The position numbers and the translations under genes are program-made. Below the pieces are notes generated by a model, which saw only the letters and a program-made list of their open reading frames with translations, did not search any database and was not told the origin of the DNA. Of a stretch of 64,000 nt of DNA, positions 1 to 8,000 are shown piece by piece (within the stretch, counting starts at the first letter, position 1; every line of letters begins with the position of its first letter). Origin of the DNA: Actinoplanes sp. M2I2. GTDB lineage: Bacteria > Actinomycetota > Actinomycetes > Mycobacteriales > Micromonosporaceae. Location of the stretch: positions 124,001-188,000 of the forward strand of contig NZ_JALPVJ010000010.1 of assembly GCF_023544445.1 (NCBI RefSeq). Direction: 5' to 3'.

Positions 1-576
1 CGACTGCAGCAGCGGCAGCCGGGTCTTGAGCCGGGCCACCGTCTCCATCGTCTCGTCGACCGACAGCGTGGTCTGCGACAGCCACACGACCTTGGCCGGG
101 TCGCGCACGACGACCTGGTCGACCGCGTCGGGGCCGTCGACGAGCTGGATGTGCTGGGGAGCCTCGCCGGACGTGCCGACGACCTCCTCGTGGCCCTCGT
201 GACCGATGAGCAGGATGTCGTAGTCGTCGGCGGCGAACCGCTTGGCCTCGTGGTGGACCTTGGTGACCAGCGGGCAGGTCGCGTCGATGGCCTTGAGGTT
301 GCGGGCCCGGGCCTGCTCGTGCACCTCGGGGGCGACACCGTGGGCCGAGAAGACGACGGTCGAGCCCTCGGGCACCTCCTCGTTCTCCTCCACGAAGATC
401 GCGCCGCGGGCCTCGAGCGTGTTGACCACGTGTTTGTTGTGCACGATCTGCTTGCGCACATAGACCGGGGCGCCGTAGAGCTTCAGCGCTTCCTCGACGG
501 TCTGCACCGCGCGGTCGACGCCCGCGCAGTAGCCGCGCGGCTTGGCCAGCAGGACACGCTTCCGAGGTTCGCTCAC
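1..576 (-). CDS. ispH: 4-hydroxy-3-methylbut-2-enyl diphosphate reductase, C-terminal part outside window
   Basis: IspH/LytB is the [4Fe-4S] reductase that performs the last step of the MEP isoprenoid pathway, giving IPP and DMAPP. The visible 192 codons contain the N-terminal signature [14 protein letters not shown] with the first cluster cysteine, the HNKHVV motif, [10 protein letters not shown], and [14 protein letters not shown] with the second cluster cysteine. The third cysteine lies beyond the window edge. The GTG at 576 is the chosen start because the only upstream ATG in the neighbourhood runs directly into a stop. The frame is open to base 1, so the gene is cut by the window, not broken. 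Identity is very secure. Confidence 0.96.
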   Translation of the reverse strand, partial: MSEPRKRVLLAKPRGYCAGVDRAVQTVEEALKLYGAPVYVRKQIVHNKHVVNTLEARGAIFVEENEEVPEGSTVVFSAHGVAPEVHEQARARNLKAIDATCPLVTKVHHEAKRFAADDYDILLIGHEGHEEVVGTSGEAPQHIQLVDGPDAVDQVVVRDPAKVVWLSQTTLSVDETMETVARLKTRLPLLQS

Positions 577-713
577 CCGGCCATGGTACGTGGCGGCGTC
601 CCGGCAACGCCCGGTCGCGCACAGTGCCGTTGTCCACAGGCGGGCGCCGGCCACCGGCCGGTCCGCCCGGCCGAGGGCTCGACCACGGAGGCTCCGGCCG
701 GGATACTCGTCGG

Positions 714-1265
714 GTGCTCGATGAGGGTCAACGGGATGTGGCGCAGCCGGTCGCAGTGGCCGGTCCGGCGCCGGGGTGGGCCGTCACCGGGCGGGCGCTG
801 CGCTTCGTCCTCGGCGCGTTGTCGCTGGTCGGCGGGCTGACCTGGATTCTGCTCAACCTGCACGTGGCGACGGCGGCGCTGGACGCGGCGATCGGCACGG
901 TGCTCGCCGCCGGCGGCCTGGTGCTGCTCATGCCCCACCGCATCCGGCTGCCCCGGCTGGTCACCGCCGTGGTGATGACCGGATCGGCGCTGGGCGGCAC
1001 CGCGGCCGGCCTGATCGTCGAGAAGTCCCGCCGGTGCTGCGAGTTCGCGTACGTGTCGGAACGGGGCTGGCCTTTCCAGTGGATCCACCGGGGCGGGTTC
1101 GCCGACGACCCGGAGACGGCGTTCCGGCTGGCGCGGTCGGCCGGCTGGAGCATCGACGTCGTCTCGCTGGCCGTCGACCTGCTTGTCTGGTCGTACGCCG
1201 GTCTCCTGCTGGTGGTCATCGCCGTCGTTATCGGCCGCCGCCGGACCGGTTCGTCGCGGGCCTGA
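714..1265 (+). CDS. Small polytopic membrane protein (paralog of next gene)
   Basis: Predicted 183-residue integral membrane protein with about four hydrophobic segments ([62 protein letters not shown]). Between segments three and four it carries the motif [14 protein letters not shown], which resembles CCSRDYAVRHGFPF in the next gene, so the two are tandem paralogs. The GTG at 714 is preferred because GATACT ends 6 nt upstream and fits a leaderless start; an ATG at 624 would add a Pro/Gly/Arg-rich tail of low plausibility. Its stop lies inside a perfect 25-bp direct repeat. I do not recognise a named family, and function is unknown. Confidence 0.7.
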   Translation: MLDEGQRDVAQPVAVAGPAPGWAVTGRALRFVLGALSLVGGLTWILLNLHVATAALDAAIGTVLAAGGLVLLMPHRIRLPRLVTAVVMTGSALGGTAAGLIVEKSRRCCEFAYVSERGWPFQWIHRGGFADDPETAFRLARSAGWSIDVVSLAVDLLVWSYAGLLLVVIAVVIGRRRTGSSRA

Positions 1266-1297
1266 CCGATCGGGTTCGTCGCGGGCCTGACCGATCG
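1248..1297. repeat. Perfect 25-bp tandem direct repeat over the stop of the 714-1265 gene
   Basis: The 25-mer beginning ggttcgtcgcgggcctga occurs at 1248-1272 and again, identically, at 1273-1297. The first copy carries the gene's TGA stop. The duplication looks recent because there is no mismatch. Confidence 0.95.
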
Positions 1298-1354
1298 GGG
1301 CGGAAGAAGGCGAATCGCCGGTGATGTGATGGTTTTGCCGAGATACTCGGACGC

Positions 1355-1963
1355 ATGCCTGCGGCTGTGGAGGACGACGAACCCGGTTTTCTCGCGTCGG
1401 CGGGAGCGACCTTCCGGCTGATCGTGGGATGGGCCTGCGTCGCGCTCGGGCTGCTCGACCTGGCGATGGGCCTGAACGACGTCTCCTATGTCGTCTTCCA
1501 CGTGGTGCTGCTGATCACCGGGCTGCTCCTGCTGGGCGCGGGCCGGATCGGGAGCCGGCTGTCCGGCCTCGCCTGGGCGGCGGGTGGGCTGGTCGCGGTG
1601 CTGGGGCTGGTGGGCAGCACGATCCCGTCGCTGGCCGTGGCCTGCTGTTCGCGCGACTACGCCGTACGGCACGGCTTCCCGTTCACGATGCTGGCCCGCG
1701 ATCCCGGCGACTGGCGTACCGACCCGTTCCGTTCCGTCGCCGACGTGCTCTTCTGGCTGTGCGCCGGGTTGATCGCCATGGCCGTCGTCGCCTGGCTCCG
1801 TCCGGCTCGCCCCGAGCCCCGCCGGGCGGACGCGTCGCCGGTGGGCAACCCGCCGGGCCACGCCGAGAAGCGCGCCTACGACCAGGGAGCGTCGGTGCGA
1901 CCGTCGCCCGGCCCCGACCCGAGCCGCGGCGACAGCGCCGAGGACCGCACCCTCCGGCAATAG
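1355..1963 (+). CDS. Small polytopic membrane protein (paralog of previous gene)
   Basis: A 202-residue membrane protein with four hydrophobic segments and a polar C-terminal tail of about 50 residues that is rich in Pro, Arg and Asp. It shares with its upstream neighbour the double-cysteine motif CCSRDYAVRHGFPF and the same arrangement of segments, suggesting tandem duplication followed by divergence. The ATG at 1355 has GATACT ending 7 nt upstream, almost the same start context as the neighbour. The paired cysteines may be extracytoplasmic and disulfide-forming or metal-binding, but this is a guess. Function is unknown. It sits just upstream of xseA without an obvious functional link. Confidence 0.75.
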   Translation: MPAAVEDDEPGFLASAGATFRLIVGWACVALGLLDLAMGLNDVSYVVFHVVLLITGLLLLGAGRIGSRLSGLAWAAGGLVAVLGLVGSTIPSLAVACCSRDYAVRHGFPFTMLARDPGDWRTDPFRSVADVLFWLCAGLIAMAVVAWLRPARPEPRRADASPVGNPPGHAEKRAYDQGASVRPSPGPDPSRGDSAEDRTLRQ

Positions 1964-2026
1964 CCCTCGTCGGCGCGGCCGTCGGGCGGCAGCGGAAATG
2001 TCGGAGGGCTTCCGTAGTCTGGCCGG

Positions 2027-3265
2027 GTGAGTGAGCCAGAGCCGAGCGCGGCGCCCCCGAAAAGCTCCGCCGAGGAGCCCTGGCCGGTCCGCGTCGTCAG
2101 CCAGAAGATCGGCTCCTGGATAGCCAAGCTCGGGTGGGTCTGGGTCGACGGTCAGGTCGCCCAGATCAGCCGCCGGCCGGGCTCCACCGTGGTTTTCCTG
2201 ACCCTGCGCGACCCGTCGGCCGACCTCAGCCTCACCGTGACCGCCCACCGCGACGTGCTCGACGCGGGAGCCCCCGAGCTGGCCGAGGGCGCCCGGGTCA
2301 CGCTGCACGCCAAGCCCGAGTTCTACCCCGCCCGCGGCACGCTGAGCCTGCGCGCCGACGAGATCCGCCAGGTTGGGCTGGGCGAGTTGCTGGCCCGGCT
2401 CGAAAGGCTGAAAAAGCTGCTCGCGGCCGAGGGGTTGTTCGCCCGCGAGCGCAAACGGCGGCTCCCGTTCCTGCCGCGGCGCATCGGCCTGATCACCGGC
2501 CGGGCCAGCGCGGCCGAGCGCGACGTGCTGATGAACACGCGCCGCCGCTGGCCCTCGGTCGACTTCCGGGTGGTCAACGTCCCGGTGCAGGGGCCGACCG
2601 CGGTCCCGCAGATCATCGACGCGCTCAAGGTGCTCGACAACGACGACACCATCGACGTCATCGTGATCGCCCGGGGCGGTGGCAGCGTCGAGGATCTGCT
2701 GCCCTTCTCCGACGAGGCGCTCTGCCGCGCGGTCTTCGGCACGCGGACGCCGGTGGTCAGCGCGATCGGTCACGAGACCGACGCGCCGCTGCTCGACTAC
2801 GTGGCCGACGTGCGGGCCTCCACGCCGACCGACGCGGCCAAGCGGCTCGTGCCCGACCTGGGTGAGGAGACGCAGCTCATCGAGGTGGCCCGCCGCCGGC
2901 TCGAGCGCGCCGTCCTCACGCTGGTCGAACGCGAGACCCATCGCCTCGAGTCGTGGCGGTCCCGGCCCTCGCTGGCCCGTCCCGAGCTGCTCGTCGACCA
3001 GCGCGCCGCCGACGTGACCGCGCTGCGCGACCGGGCGGTGCGCAGCCTCGACCACCGCCTGCGCCGCGCCGACGACGAGCTCCGCCACACGGTGGCCCGG
3101 CTGCGCGCGCTCTCCCCGGCCGCGACGCTGCAGCGGGGGTACGCGATCGTGCAGCGCTCCGACGGCCATGTCGTGCGGGCCGCCGACGAGGTCAAGGCCG
3201 ACGACGTCCTCCGGTTGCGGCTCGCCGAGGGCGAGCTCCGCGCGGAGGTCCGGGACGACGGGTGA
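2027..3265 (+). CDS. xseA: Exodeoxyribonuclease VII large subunit
   Basis: Catalytic subunit of ExoVII, which degrades single-stranded DNA from both ends and works in mismatch repair and removal of damaged DNA ends. The 412-residue product has an N-terminal OB-fold (about residues 20-115) followed by the Exonuc_VII_L domain with [26 protein letters not shown] and [20 protein letters not shown], which are the family's conserved blocks. A long helical region and the usual C-terminal [10 protein letters not shown] segment follow. The GTG at 2027 is 6 nt after TAGTCT, consistent with a leaderless mRNA. The small subunit gene lies about 110 bp downstream on the same strand. Confidence 0.97.
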   Translation: MSEPEPSAAPPKSSAEEPWPVRVVSQKIGSWIAKLGWVWVDGQVAQISRRPGSTVVFLTLRDPSADLSLTVTAHRDVLDAGAPELAEGARVTLHAKPEFYPARGTLSLRADEIRQVGLGELLARLERLKKLLAAEGLFARERKRRLPFLPRRIGLITGRASAAERDVLMNTRRRWPSVDFRVVNVPVQGPTAVPQIIDALKVLDNDDTIDVIVIARGGGSVEDLLPFSDEALCRAVFGTRTPVVSAIGHETDAPLLDYVADVRASTPTDAAKRLVPDLGEETQLIEVARRRLERAVLTLVERETHRLESWRSRPSLARPELLVDQRAADVTALRDRAVRSLDHRLRRADDELRHTVARLRALSPAATLQRGYAIVQRSDGHVVRAADEVKADDVLRLRLAEGELRAEVRDDG

Positions 3266-3272
3266 GCAGTGC

Positions 3273-3326
3273 CGAGGCTGTGATGAGGATGAGCTCTGAT
3301 GAGGACGAGGCTGTGGTGAGGATGAG
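3273..3326. repeat. Imperfect 21-bp direct repeat in the xseA-xseB gap
   Basis: A 21-mer at 3273-3293 (cgaggctgtgatgaggatga + g) recurs at 3306-3326 with a single a-to-g change, and the sequence between is also GATGAGG-like. It lies between xseA and xseB and includes several alternative GTG codons. I see no known regulatory element in it. Confidence 0.8.
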
Positions 3327-3374
3327 GTTGTGGTGACCAAGCGCAGTGCGCCGACCAGCGGTACCGGAGATGCA

Positions 3375-3578
3375 GTGACCGACGAGAAGTTGAGCTACGA
3401 GCAGGCGCGCACCGAGCTGGCCGGGGTCGTCGAGCGGCTGGAGCAGGGCGGCACCTCGCTGGAGGAGTCGCTGGCCCTGTGGGAACGCGGCGAGAAACTG
3501 GCCGACGTCTGCCAGCACTGGCTCGACGGCGCCCGCGAGCGCATCGAAACCGCGCGCGCCGCCCGCTCGGAGGGTTAG
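3375..3578 (+). CDS. xseB: Exodeoxyribonuclease VII small subunit
   Basis: XseB binds the long helical arm of XseA and is needed for a soluble, active ExoVII complex. The 67-residue product shows the family pattern LSYEQARTELAGVVERLEQG and LEESLALWERGEKLADVCQHWL, an all-helical antiparallel hairpin. I choose the GTG at 3375 because GGAG lies at 3366-3369, and this gives the usual XseB length. An in-frame GTG at 3330 would add 15 residues. It is co-directional with xseA and probably co-transcribed. Confidence 0.93.
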   Translation: MTDEKLSYEQARTELAGVVERLEQGGTSLEESLALWERGEKLADVCQHWLDGARERIETARAARSEG

Positions 3579-3595
3579 GGCTCGAAGGTCAGGAC

Positions 3596-4213
3596 CTAGC
3601 GCAGGGCGCCGGCCAGGGCTTCGAGGTTGTCGGTGTCGGTCTTGCCGACGATGACGACCGTGCGGGTCTGGTCGGCCAGCACGAGCGCCCGCTCCCCCGG
3701 GCGGCCGTCGTAGAGCCGCCACACGCCGCTCGGGGCGCGGAAGTCGCCGAGCGGTTTGGCGTCCTGGGTGAGCTCCAGCGGCAGCAGCGTCGACGAGGGC
3801 ACGCTGCTCTGCACGAGCTGGATCGGGTCCTTGTCGGGGTCGACGTAGCCGAGCCGCAGCGTCGCGCCGTTCTCGGCCCGGCGGAAGGTCGCGCTCGACG
3901 CGTGCCAGTCGTCGCCCAGGCCCTGCGGCACCAGCACGGTGAAGGCCTTCGCCTGCTGGGCCTCCTGGATCGTGGGCGCCGGGTCGACCGCGACCGGCTT
4001 GTCGCCGTCCAGCACGAGGCGGTAGAAGGTCAGCAGCAGCGCGATCGGGATCAGCAGGACAGCCAGCGACATCACCATGTCCCGGGGCGACCGCTCCTGA
4101 CCACGCGCGAGCCGCACCGGCTCCTGCGGCTCGCCGGGAGCGGCCGGGGCGGTGGAAGCGGTCGAGGCGGCGGAGGTGGTCGGCGAGGGAGCGTCGGGCG
4201 ATGCGGGTTCCAC
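3596..4213 (-). CDS. DUF4245 family membrane-anchored protein
   Basis: A 205-residue protein with a Pro/Ala/Thr-rich cytoplasmic N-terminus, one transmembrane helix (about residues 46-64, MVMSLAVLLIPIALLLTFYRL) and an extracytoplasmic domain. That domain has the DUF4245 features VLVPQGLGDDWHASSATFR, LRLGYVDPDKDPI and a C-terminal TRTVVIVGKTDTDNLEALA. In many actinobacteria this family is encoded back-to-back with glpX, as here, with the two genes diverging. The function of the family is unknown. The stop is 17 bp from the end of xseB, so the two are convergent. Confidence 0.9.
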   Translation of the reverse strand: MEPASPDAPSPTTSAASTASTAPAAPGEPQEPVRLARGQERSPRDMVMSLAVLLIPIALLLTFYRLVLDGDKPVAVDPAPTIQEAQQAKAFTVLVPQGLGDDWHASSATFRRAENGATLRLGYVDPDKDPIQLVQSSVPSSTLLPLELTQDAKPLGDFRAPSGVWRLYDGRPGERALVLADQTRTVVIVGKTDTDNLEALAGALR

Positions 4214-4314
4214 CTACCCATTGTTAACCATGTCGCTGAGTCGAGACTTCGCGCGTCCGCGCATGTGAGGATCGGTGCACCCACGAAGCCCCGCAACGTC
4301 GCGAGGAGGCGCCC

Positions 4315-5358
4315 ATGCCCGCACGGGTCCCGCAGGATCTCGACCGCAACATCGCCCTCGATCTGGTCCGTGTCACCGAGGCCGCCGCCATGGCGGCCGG
4401 CCGCTGGGTCGGGCGCGGCGACAAGAACGGCGGGGACGGCGCCGCCGTCGACGCCATGCGCAAGCTGATCAACTCGATCCAGATGCGCGGCACGGTGGTG
4501 ATCGGCGAGGGCGAGAAGGACGAGGCGCCCATGCTCTTCAACGGGGAGCGGGTCGGCGACGGCACCGGGCCCGAGGTCGATGTGGCCGTGGACCCGATCG
4601 ACGGCACGACGTTGATGAGCAAGGGCATGCCCGGCGCCGTGGCGGTGCTGGCCGTGGCCGAGCGCGGCGCGATGTTCGACCCGAGCGCCGTCTTCTACAT
4701 GGAGAAGATCGCCGTCGGCCCGGACTGCGCCGACGTGATCGACATCAACGCCGGCACGGCCGAGAACCTGCGCCGCATCGCCAAGGCCAAGCGGTCCAGC
4801 ATCTCCGACGTGACCGTCTGCATCCTCGACCGGCCGCGGCACGCGACCCTGGTCGAGGAGGTGCGTCAGGCCGGCGCCAACATCAAGTTCATCACCGACG
4901 GGGACATCGCCGGAGCCATCTCGGCGGCCCGGCTCGAATCCGACGTGGACGTCCTGATGGGGGTGGGCGGCACGCCCGAGGGCATCACCGCGGCCTGCGC
5001 GCTCAAGTGCCTGGGCGGCATGATCCAGGCCAAACTGTGGCCGCAGGACGCCGCCGAGCGCGAGAAGGCCCTGGCCGCCGGTCACGACCTCGACCGCGTG
5101 CTCACCACCGACGACCTGGTCACCGGGGACAACTGCTTCTTCGTGGCCACCGGGGTGACCTCGGGCGACCTGCTCAAGGGCGTGCGTTACCGCTCCGGCG
5201 GCGCGCACACCCAGTCGATGGTCATGCGGTCCAAGAGCGGCACGATCCGGGTGATCGATTCGTACCACCGGCTCGAGAAACTGGCCCTCTACTCGGCCAT
5301 CGACTTCGACGGCCACCTGCCGACCGTACCGCTGGGTGACGGTGACCCGGTTATCTGA
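4315..5358 (+). CDS. glpX: Class II fructose-1,6-bisphosphatase
   Basis: Hydrolyses fructose-1,6-bisphosphate to fructose-6-phosphate, the committed step of gluconeogenesis in actinobacteria, which commonly rely on GlpX. The 347-residue sequence carries the family's metal- and substrate-binding blocks: [19 protein letters not shown] (about residue 92), the [14 protein letters not shown] loop and a C-terminal [14 protein letters not shown]. The ATG is preceded by GCGAGGAGGC, a strong ribosome-binding site. A 12-bp stem terminator follows the stop. It complements pckG at 13.5-15.3 kb, which is also gluconeogenic. Confidence 0.97.
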   Translation: MPARVPQDLDRNIALDLVRVTEAAAMAAGRWVGRGDKNGGDGAAVDAMRKLINSIQMRGTVVIGEGEKDEAPMLFNGERVGDGTGPEVDVAVDPIDGTTLMSKGMPGAVAVLAVAERGAMFDPSAVFYMEKIAVGPDCADVIDINAGTAENLRRIAKAKRSSISDVTVCILDRPRHATLVEEVRQAGANIKFITDGDIAGAISAARLESDVDVLMGVGGTPEGITAACALKCLGGMIQAKLWPQDAAEREKALAAGHDLDRVLTTDDLVTGDNCFFVATGVTSGDLLKGVRYRSGGAHTQSMVMRSKSGTIRVIDSYHRLEKLALYSAIDFDGHLPTVPLGDGDPVI

Positions 5359-5371
5359 GACTTACCTGTTG

Positions 5372-5399
5372 GCAGGGCCCGCCCATTGGCGGGCCTTGC
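5372..5399 (+). terminator. Hairpin terminator after glpX
   Basis: The arms 5372-5383 (gcagggcccgcc) and 5388-5399 pair over 12 bp with one G-T wobble around a catt loop, 13 bp after the glpX stop. There is only a short T-containing tail, as is usual in high-GC actinobacteria. Confidence 0.8.
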
Positions 5400-5421
5400 T
5401 GTTGCCTGGAACTATCGAAAG

Positions 5422-6072
5422 ATGAGTTACGGGGCGCAAGCTCGCGCGGACGCTGAGGCGAAGTTCGGCACGGACGCTTTCTACGCGTCCCTCGGCCGGG
5501 CGTTCGTGACCATGTGCGCCGTCATTCCGGTGCTGTTCCTCGTCGAGGCGATCGACGTGGGCATCGGCTCGGGCCAGCTCGACGTGGCCGGTGGCATCAT
5601 CCCGCGCCGGGTCGAGGGCCTCGACGGCGTGCTGTTCAGCCCGTTCCTGCACGCGGGATGGGAACACCTCTACGGCAACGCCGTGCCGCTCATCCTGGTC
5701 GGCACGTTCGCCCTGGCCGGCGGCACCAAACGGTTCATCTGGTCGACGTTCGTGATCATCCTGGTGAGCGGACTGGGCGTCTGGTTCGTCGGCGACCCCA
5801 ACAGCGTCGTCGTCGGCGCCAGCGGTGTCGTCTTCGGCTATCTCGGCCTGCTGCTCACCCGCGGCCTGGTCGAGCGCTCGTGGTGGAACCTCGGCGTGGC
5901 CGCGTTCATCGGCCTGCTGTATTGGTACCAGCTCTACAACATCCTGCCGACCGACCAGCCGATCTCCTGGCAGGGGCACCTGCTGGGCCTGGTGGGCGGC
6001 GCGATCGCGGCGATCATCTTCCGTCGCAAGCGGATCCGGCCGGCGGCCACCGACACGACGTTCAATTTCTGA
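5422..6072 (+). CDS. Rhomboid family intramembrane serine protease
   Basis: A 216-residue polytopic membrane protein. It has the rhomboid landmarks: FLHAGWEHLYGN in the second helix region (about residues 75-87), the catalytic GASG serine in VVGASGVVFGYLG (about residue 135), and a histidine in SWQGHLLGLVGG (about residue 186) positioned to complete the Ser-His dyad. Rhomboids cleave transmembrane substrates within the membrane; the substrate is unknown. The ATG at 5422 follows GAAAG and starts a normal hydrophilic N-terminus. An in-frame ATG at 5386 would begin inside the glpX terminator and is rejected. It converges with the trypsin-like gene. Confidence 0.93.
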   Translation: MSYGAQARADAEAKFGTDAFYASLGRAFVTMCAVIPVLFLVEAIDVGIGSGQLDVAGGIIPRRVEGLDGVLFSPFLHAGWEHLYGNAVPLILVGTFALAGGTKRFIWSTFVIILVSGLGVWFVGDPNSVVVGASGVVFGYLGLLLTRGLVERSWWNLGVAAFIGLLYWYQLYNILPTDQPISWQGHLLGLVGGAIAAIIFRRKRIRPAATDTTFNF

Positions 6073-6082
6073 GCGCCGGTCC

Positions 6083-6856
6083 TCACCGCAGTTTCCGGAC
6101 GGCGGCCCTGATCGCCGGACGGAAGGTGGACAGCTGGGTGTAGACGCCGGGGTAACCGTCGCGCGCGCAACCCAGCCCCCAGCTCACGATCCCGACCTGC
6201 ACCCATTCCCCGCGCCGGCCGTGGCCGATCATCGGTCCGCCGCTGTCGCCCTGACAGGCGTCTGCGGTGGTCGACCCGGCACAGAGGTGCTCCTCGGGCA
6301 CGAGGGTCACTCCGGCCTTCTGGTACGCCGCCGCGCATTTCGCATCCGGCACGATCGGCACAGTCGCGTAGTGCAGCCGCTCCTCCTGCTGGATCGAGGC
6401 CTCCTGGGTCTGCCCCCAGCCCATCACCACGAACGCCCCCGCACCGATCGGGTCCTGGGCGAGCGGCAGGGTCGGCAGCCGCAGCGGCTTGTCGAGACGG
6501 ACGACCGCCCAGTCGTCGCCGCGCGTCTCGTCGACGAAGCCCTCGGCGCGGATCACCCGTTCGGACCGGGCGGTCTGGGCCCGCCGGGACTTCAGGTCGG
6601 TCACTCCGGCGGTGACCTGGATGCTCTCGTTCTTGCCGGTGCCGTCGACGCAATGCCCGGCGGTCAGCACGACCCGAGGTTCGATCAGGGTCCCGCCGCA
6701 GCCCATCGAGAGCCGTACCGCCCAGGGGAACTTGCCCTGCGGCGCCACCAGCCCGCCGACGACGTCACGGGCCGGCCGCACGAGGCTGCCGGCCTGGGCG
6801 GATTGCGAGCTCAGCAGGACAGCCACCAGAGCCAGCATCGTGGCTTTTCGGACCAT
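6083..6856 (-). CDS. Secreted trypsin-like serine protease (S1)
   Basis: A 257-residue chymotrypsin-fold protease with an N-terminal signal peptide (about residues 1-22, ending AQA). The catalytic triad is visible: His68 in LTAGHC, Asp115 in DDWAVV and Ser205 in GDSGGP. The zymogen cleavage region reads DVVGG, and cysteines are placed for the usual disulfides. An Asp at the base of the S1 pocket (DACQGDSGG) predicts trypsin-like Arg/Lys specificity. It has no fused carbohydrate-binding domain. Such proteases in actinomycetes are generally extracellular, and no inhibitor gene is adjacent. Confidence 0.95.
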   Translation of the reverse strand: MVRKATMLALVAVLLSSQSAQAGSLVRPARDVVGGLVAPQGKFPWAVRLSMGCGGTLIEPRVVLTAGHCVDGTGKNESIQVTAGVTDLKSRRAQTARSERVIRAEGFVDETRGDDWAVVRLDKPLRLPTLPLAQDPIGAGAFVVMGWGQTQEASIQQEERLHYATVPIVPDAKCAAAYQKAGVTLVPEEHLCAGSTTADACQGDSGGPMIGHGRRGEWVQVGIVSWGLGCARDGYPGVYTQLSTFRPAIRAAVRKLR

Positions 6857-6878
6857 ACGGACATTTGATCACAGCGAA

Positions 6879-6908
6879 ACGGGCCGCACGGTTAGCCGCG
6901 CGGCCCGT
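6879..6908 (-). terminator. Hairpin terminator after the cell-wall hydrolase gene
   Basis: The 9-bp perfect arms acgggccgc (6879-6887) and gcggcccgt (6900-6908) flank a 12-nt loop just past the stop at 6925. On the minus strand the stem is followed by TTTCGC. Confidence 0.75.
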
Positions 6909-6924
6909 CACAACGCTTGTCTAC

Positions 6925-7674
6925 TTAGTACCAGCCCACGTCCTGCGAGTGGCCCCACGCGCTGCACGGGGTGTTGTAGCGACCCTCGATGTAGCCGAGG
7001 CCCCACTCGATCTGCGTGGCCGGGTTGGTCTTCCAGTCACTGCCGGCCGACTTCATCTTGCTGCCCGGCAGGGCCTGGGGGATGCCGTACGCGCCCGAGC
7101 TGGGGTTGGTGGCCTTCTTGTTCCAGCCACTCTCCTTGTCCCACAGCTTCTCGAGGCAGGGGAACTGGGAGATCTTGAAGCCCGCGTCGAGCATCATCGA
7201 ACAGCCGATAGCCCTGTTCCCGCTGTACTCACTGCAGGAGGCGGGGATGTCGCCGGTGTACGCCGGGGAGGAGTCCGAGCTCGAACCCGATTCCGAGTCC
7301 GCCTCCTCCTCCTTCTCCTTGGCCTTTTCTTCCTGGGCCTTCTTCGCGGCGGCCTCGGCGGCGGCCTTCTTCTGCGCGATCACCTTCTGCTCGGCCTGGT
7401 GCGCCTTGGTGGCGGCGGCCTTCGCGGTGGTGGCGGCTTCGGCGGCAGCGTCGACGGTGGCCTCACGCTGGAACGCGCGGGCGGCGGCGTGCTCGGACTG
7501 ACGTTGCTTCAGCAGCTGCGAGTTGTCGACGGCGACCTGCGCGACGACGCTCGCTTCGGCGCTCCGCTGCTGGACTTCCCGGTCCTGTCCGAGGTAGATG
7601 CCGGTGGCCGCACCCGCGACAAGCAGGCTGACCGAGGCAACTCGTACTCCGACCCGGCTCCAGAGCCGATTCAC
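6925..7674 (-). CDS. Exported lytic transglycosylase-like cell-wall hydrolase
   Basis: A 249-residue protein with an N-terminal hydrophobic anchor or signal (about residues 8-27). An Ala/Lys/Glu-rich coiled coil (about 35-130) and a Ser-rich linker follow, then a C-terminal lysozyme-like domain containing LWDKESGWN with the likely catalytic Glu, SGAYGIPQALPG, and IEWGLGYIEGRY. This architecture is common among actinobacterial transglycosylase/aggregation-promoting-factor proteins acting on peptidoglycan. The GTG at 7674 is chosen because GAAGGGAAA precedes it and the hydrophobic segment follows immediately. A non-coding stretch of about 290 bp lies upstream. Confidence 0.88.
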   Translation of the reverse strand: MNRLWSRVGVRVASVSLLVAGAATGIYLGQDREVQQRSAEASVVAQVAVDNSQLLKQRQSEHAAARAFQREATVDAAAEAATTAKAAATKAHQAEQKVIAQKKAAAEAAAKKAQEEKAKEKEEEADSESGSSSDSSPAYTGDIPASCSEYSGNRAIGCSMMLDAGFKISQFPCLEKLWDKESGWNKKATNPSSGAYGIPQALPGSKMKSAGSDWKTNPATQIEWGLGYIEGRYNTPCSAWGHSQDVGWY

Positions 7675-7961
7675 GAAGTTTCCCTTCGTCGGGGGCAAGG
7701 ACGCGGCACGTCCGCCACCAGGGGAAATGGTGGTGGAACACGCCGCGAGCGCCGCAGCCCCGAGGGGCCGCGACACCGATCACCCTCGATCGGCGGCCGG
7801 CTCGACGTCGATCTCCGACGACGATGACGACGCATGGCGCTCGTCAGACACCATGGCTCACCGTGAAGTGGATGTGAAACGACGACGCCGTCTTGTGAAC
7901 TTGCTCACAACAAATTCGCGCTCAAAACGGGTGAAAGGGCCCGGAATTCGTGTCACTCCGG
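7675..7961 (-). other. Long non-coding leader upstream of the cell-wall hydrolase
   Basis: About 290 bp separate the phoH terminator from the hydrolase start. The stretch contains the hairpin ccaccatttcccctggtgg near 7716-7736 and several short GC-rich stems. In actinobacteria, cell-wall hydrolase genes often carry a c-di-AMP (ydaO-type) riboswitch, and the length would allow one. I could not align the conserved ydaO core by eye, so this is recorded only as a structured leader candidate. Confidence 0.35.
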
Positions 7962-7994
7962 AGGGGAATCCGCGATCACGTCGCGGATTCCCCT
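7962..7994 (-). terminator. Perfect 14-bp hairpin terminator after phoH
   Basis: The arms 7962-7975 (aggggaatccgcga) and 7981-7994 are exact reverse complements around a 5-nt loop, starting 7 bp past the phoH stop. No T-run follows, which is usual for this GC content. Confidence 0.85.
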
Positions 7995-8000
7995 CGTTAC

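Noticed and set aside
151-840. 229-residue plus-strand frame opposite ispH
   Set aside because: It is antisense to IspH for most of its length and its composition is typical shadow sequence.
728-3340. 870-residue minus-strand frame opposite xseA and the membrane proteins
   Set aside because: It is antisense to genes with clear family matches, is rich in Arg/Gly/Pro low-complexity sequence, and arises from the third-position GC bias.
7675-7961. Confident call of a c-di-AMP riboswitch
   Set aside because: I could not align the conserved core by eye, so it is listed only as a leader of unknown type.
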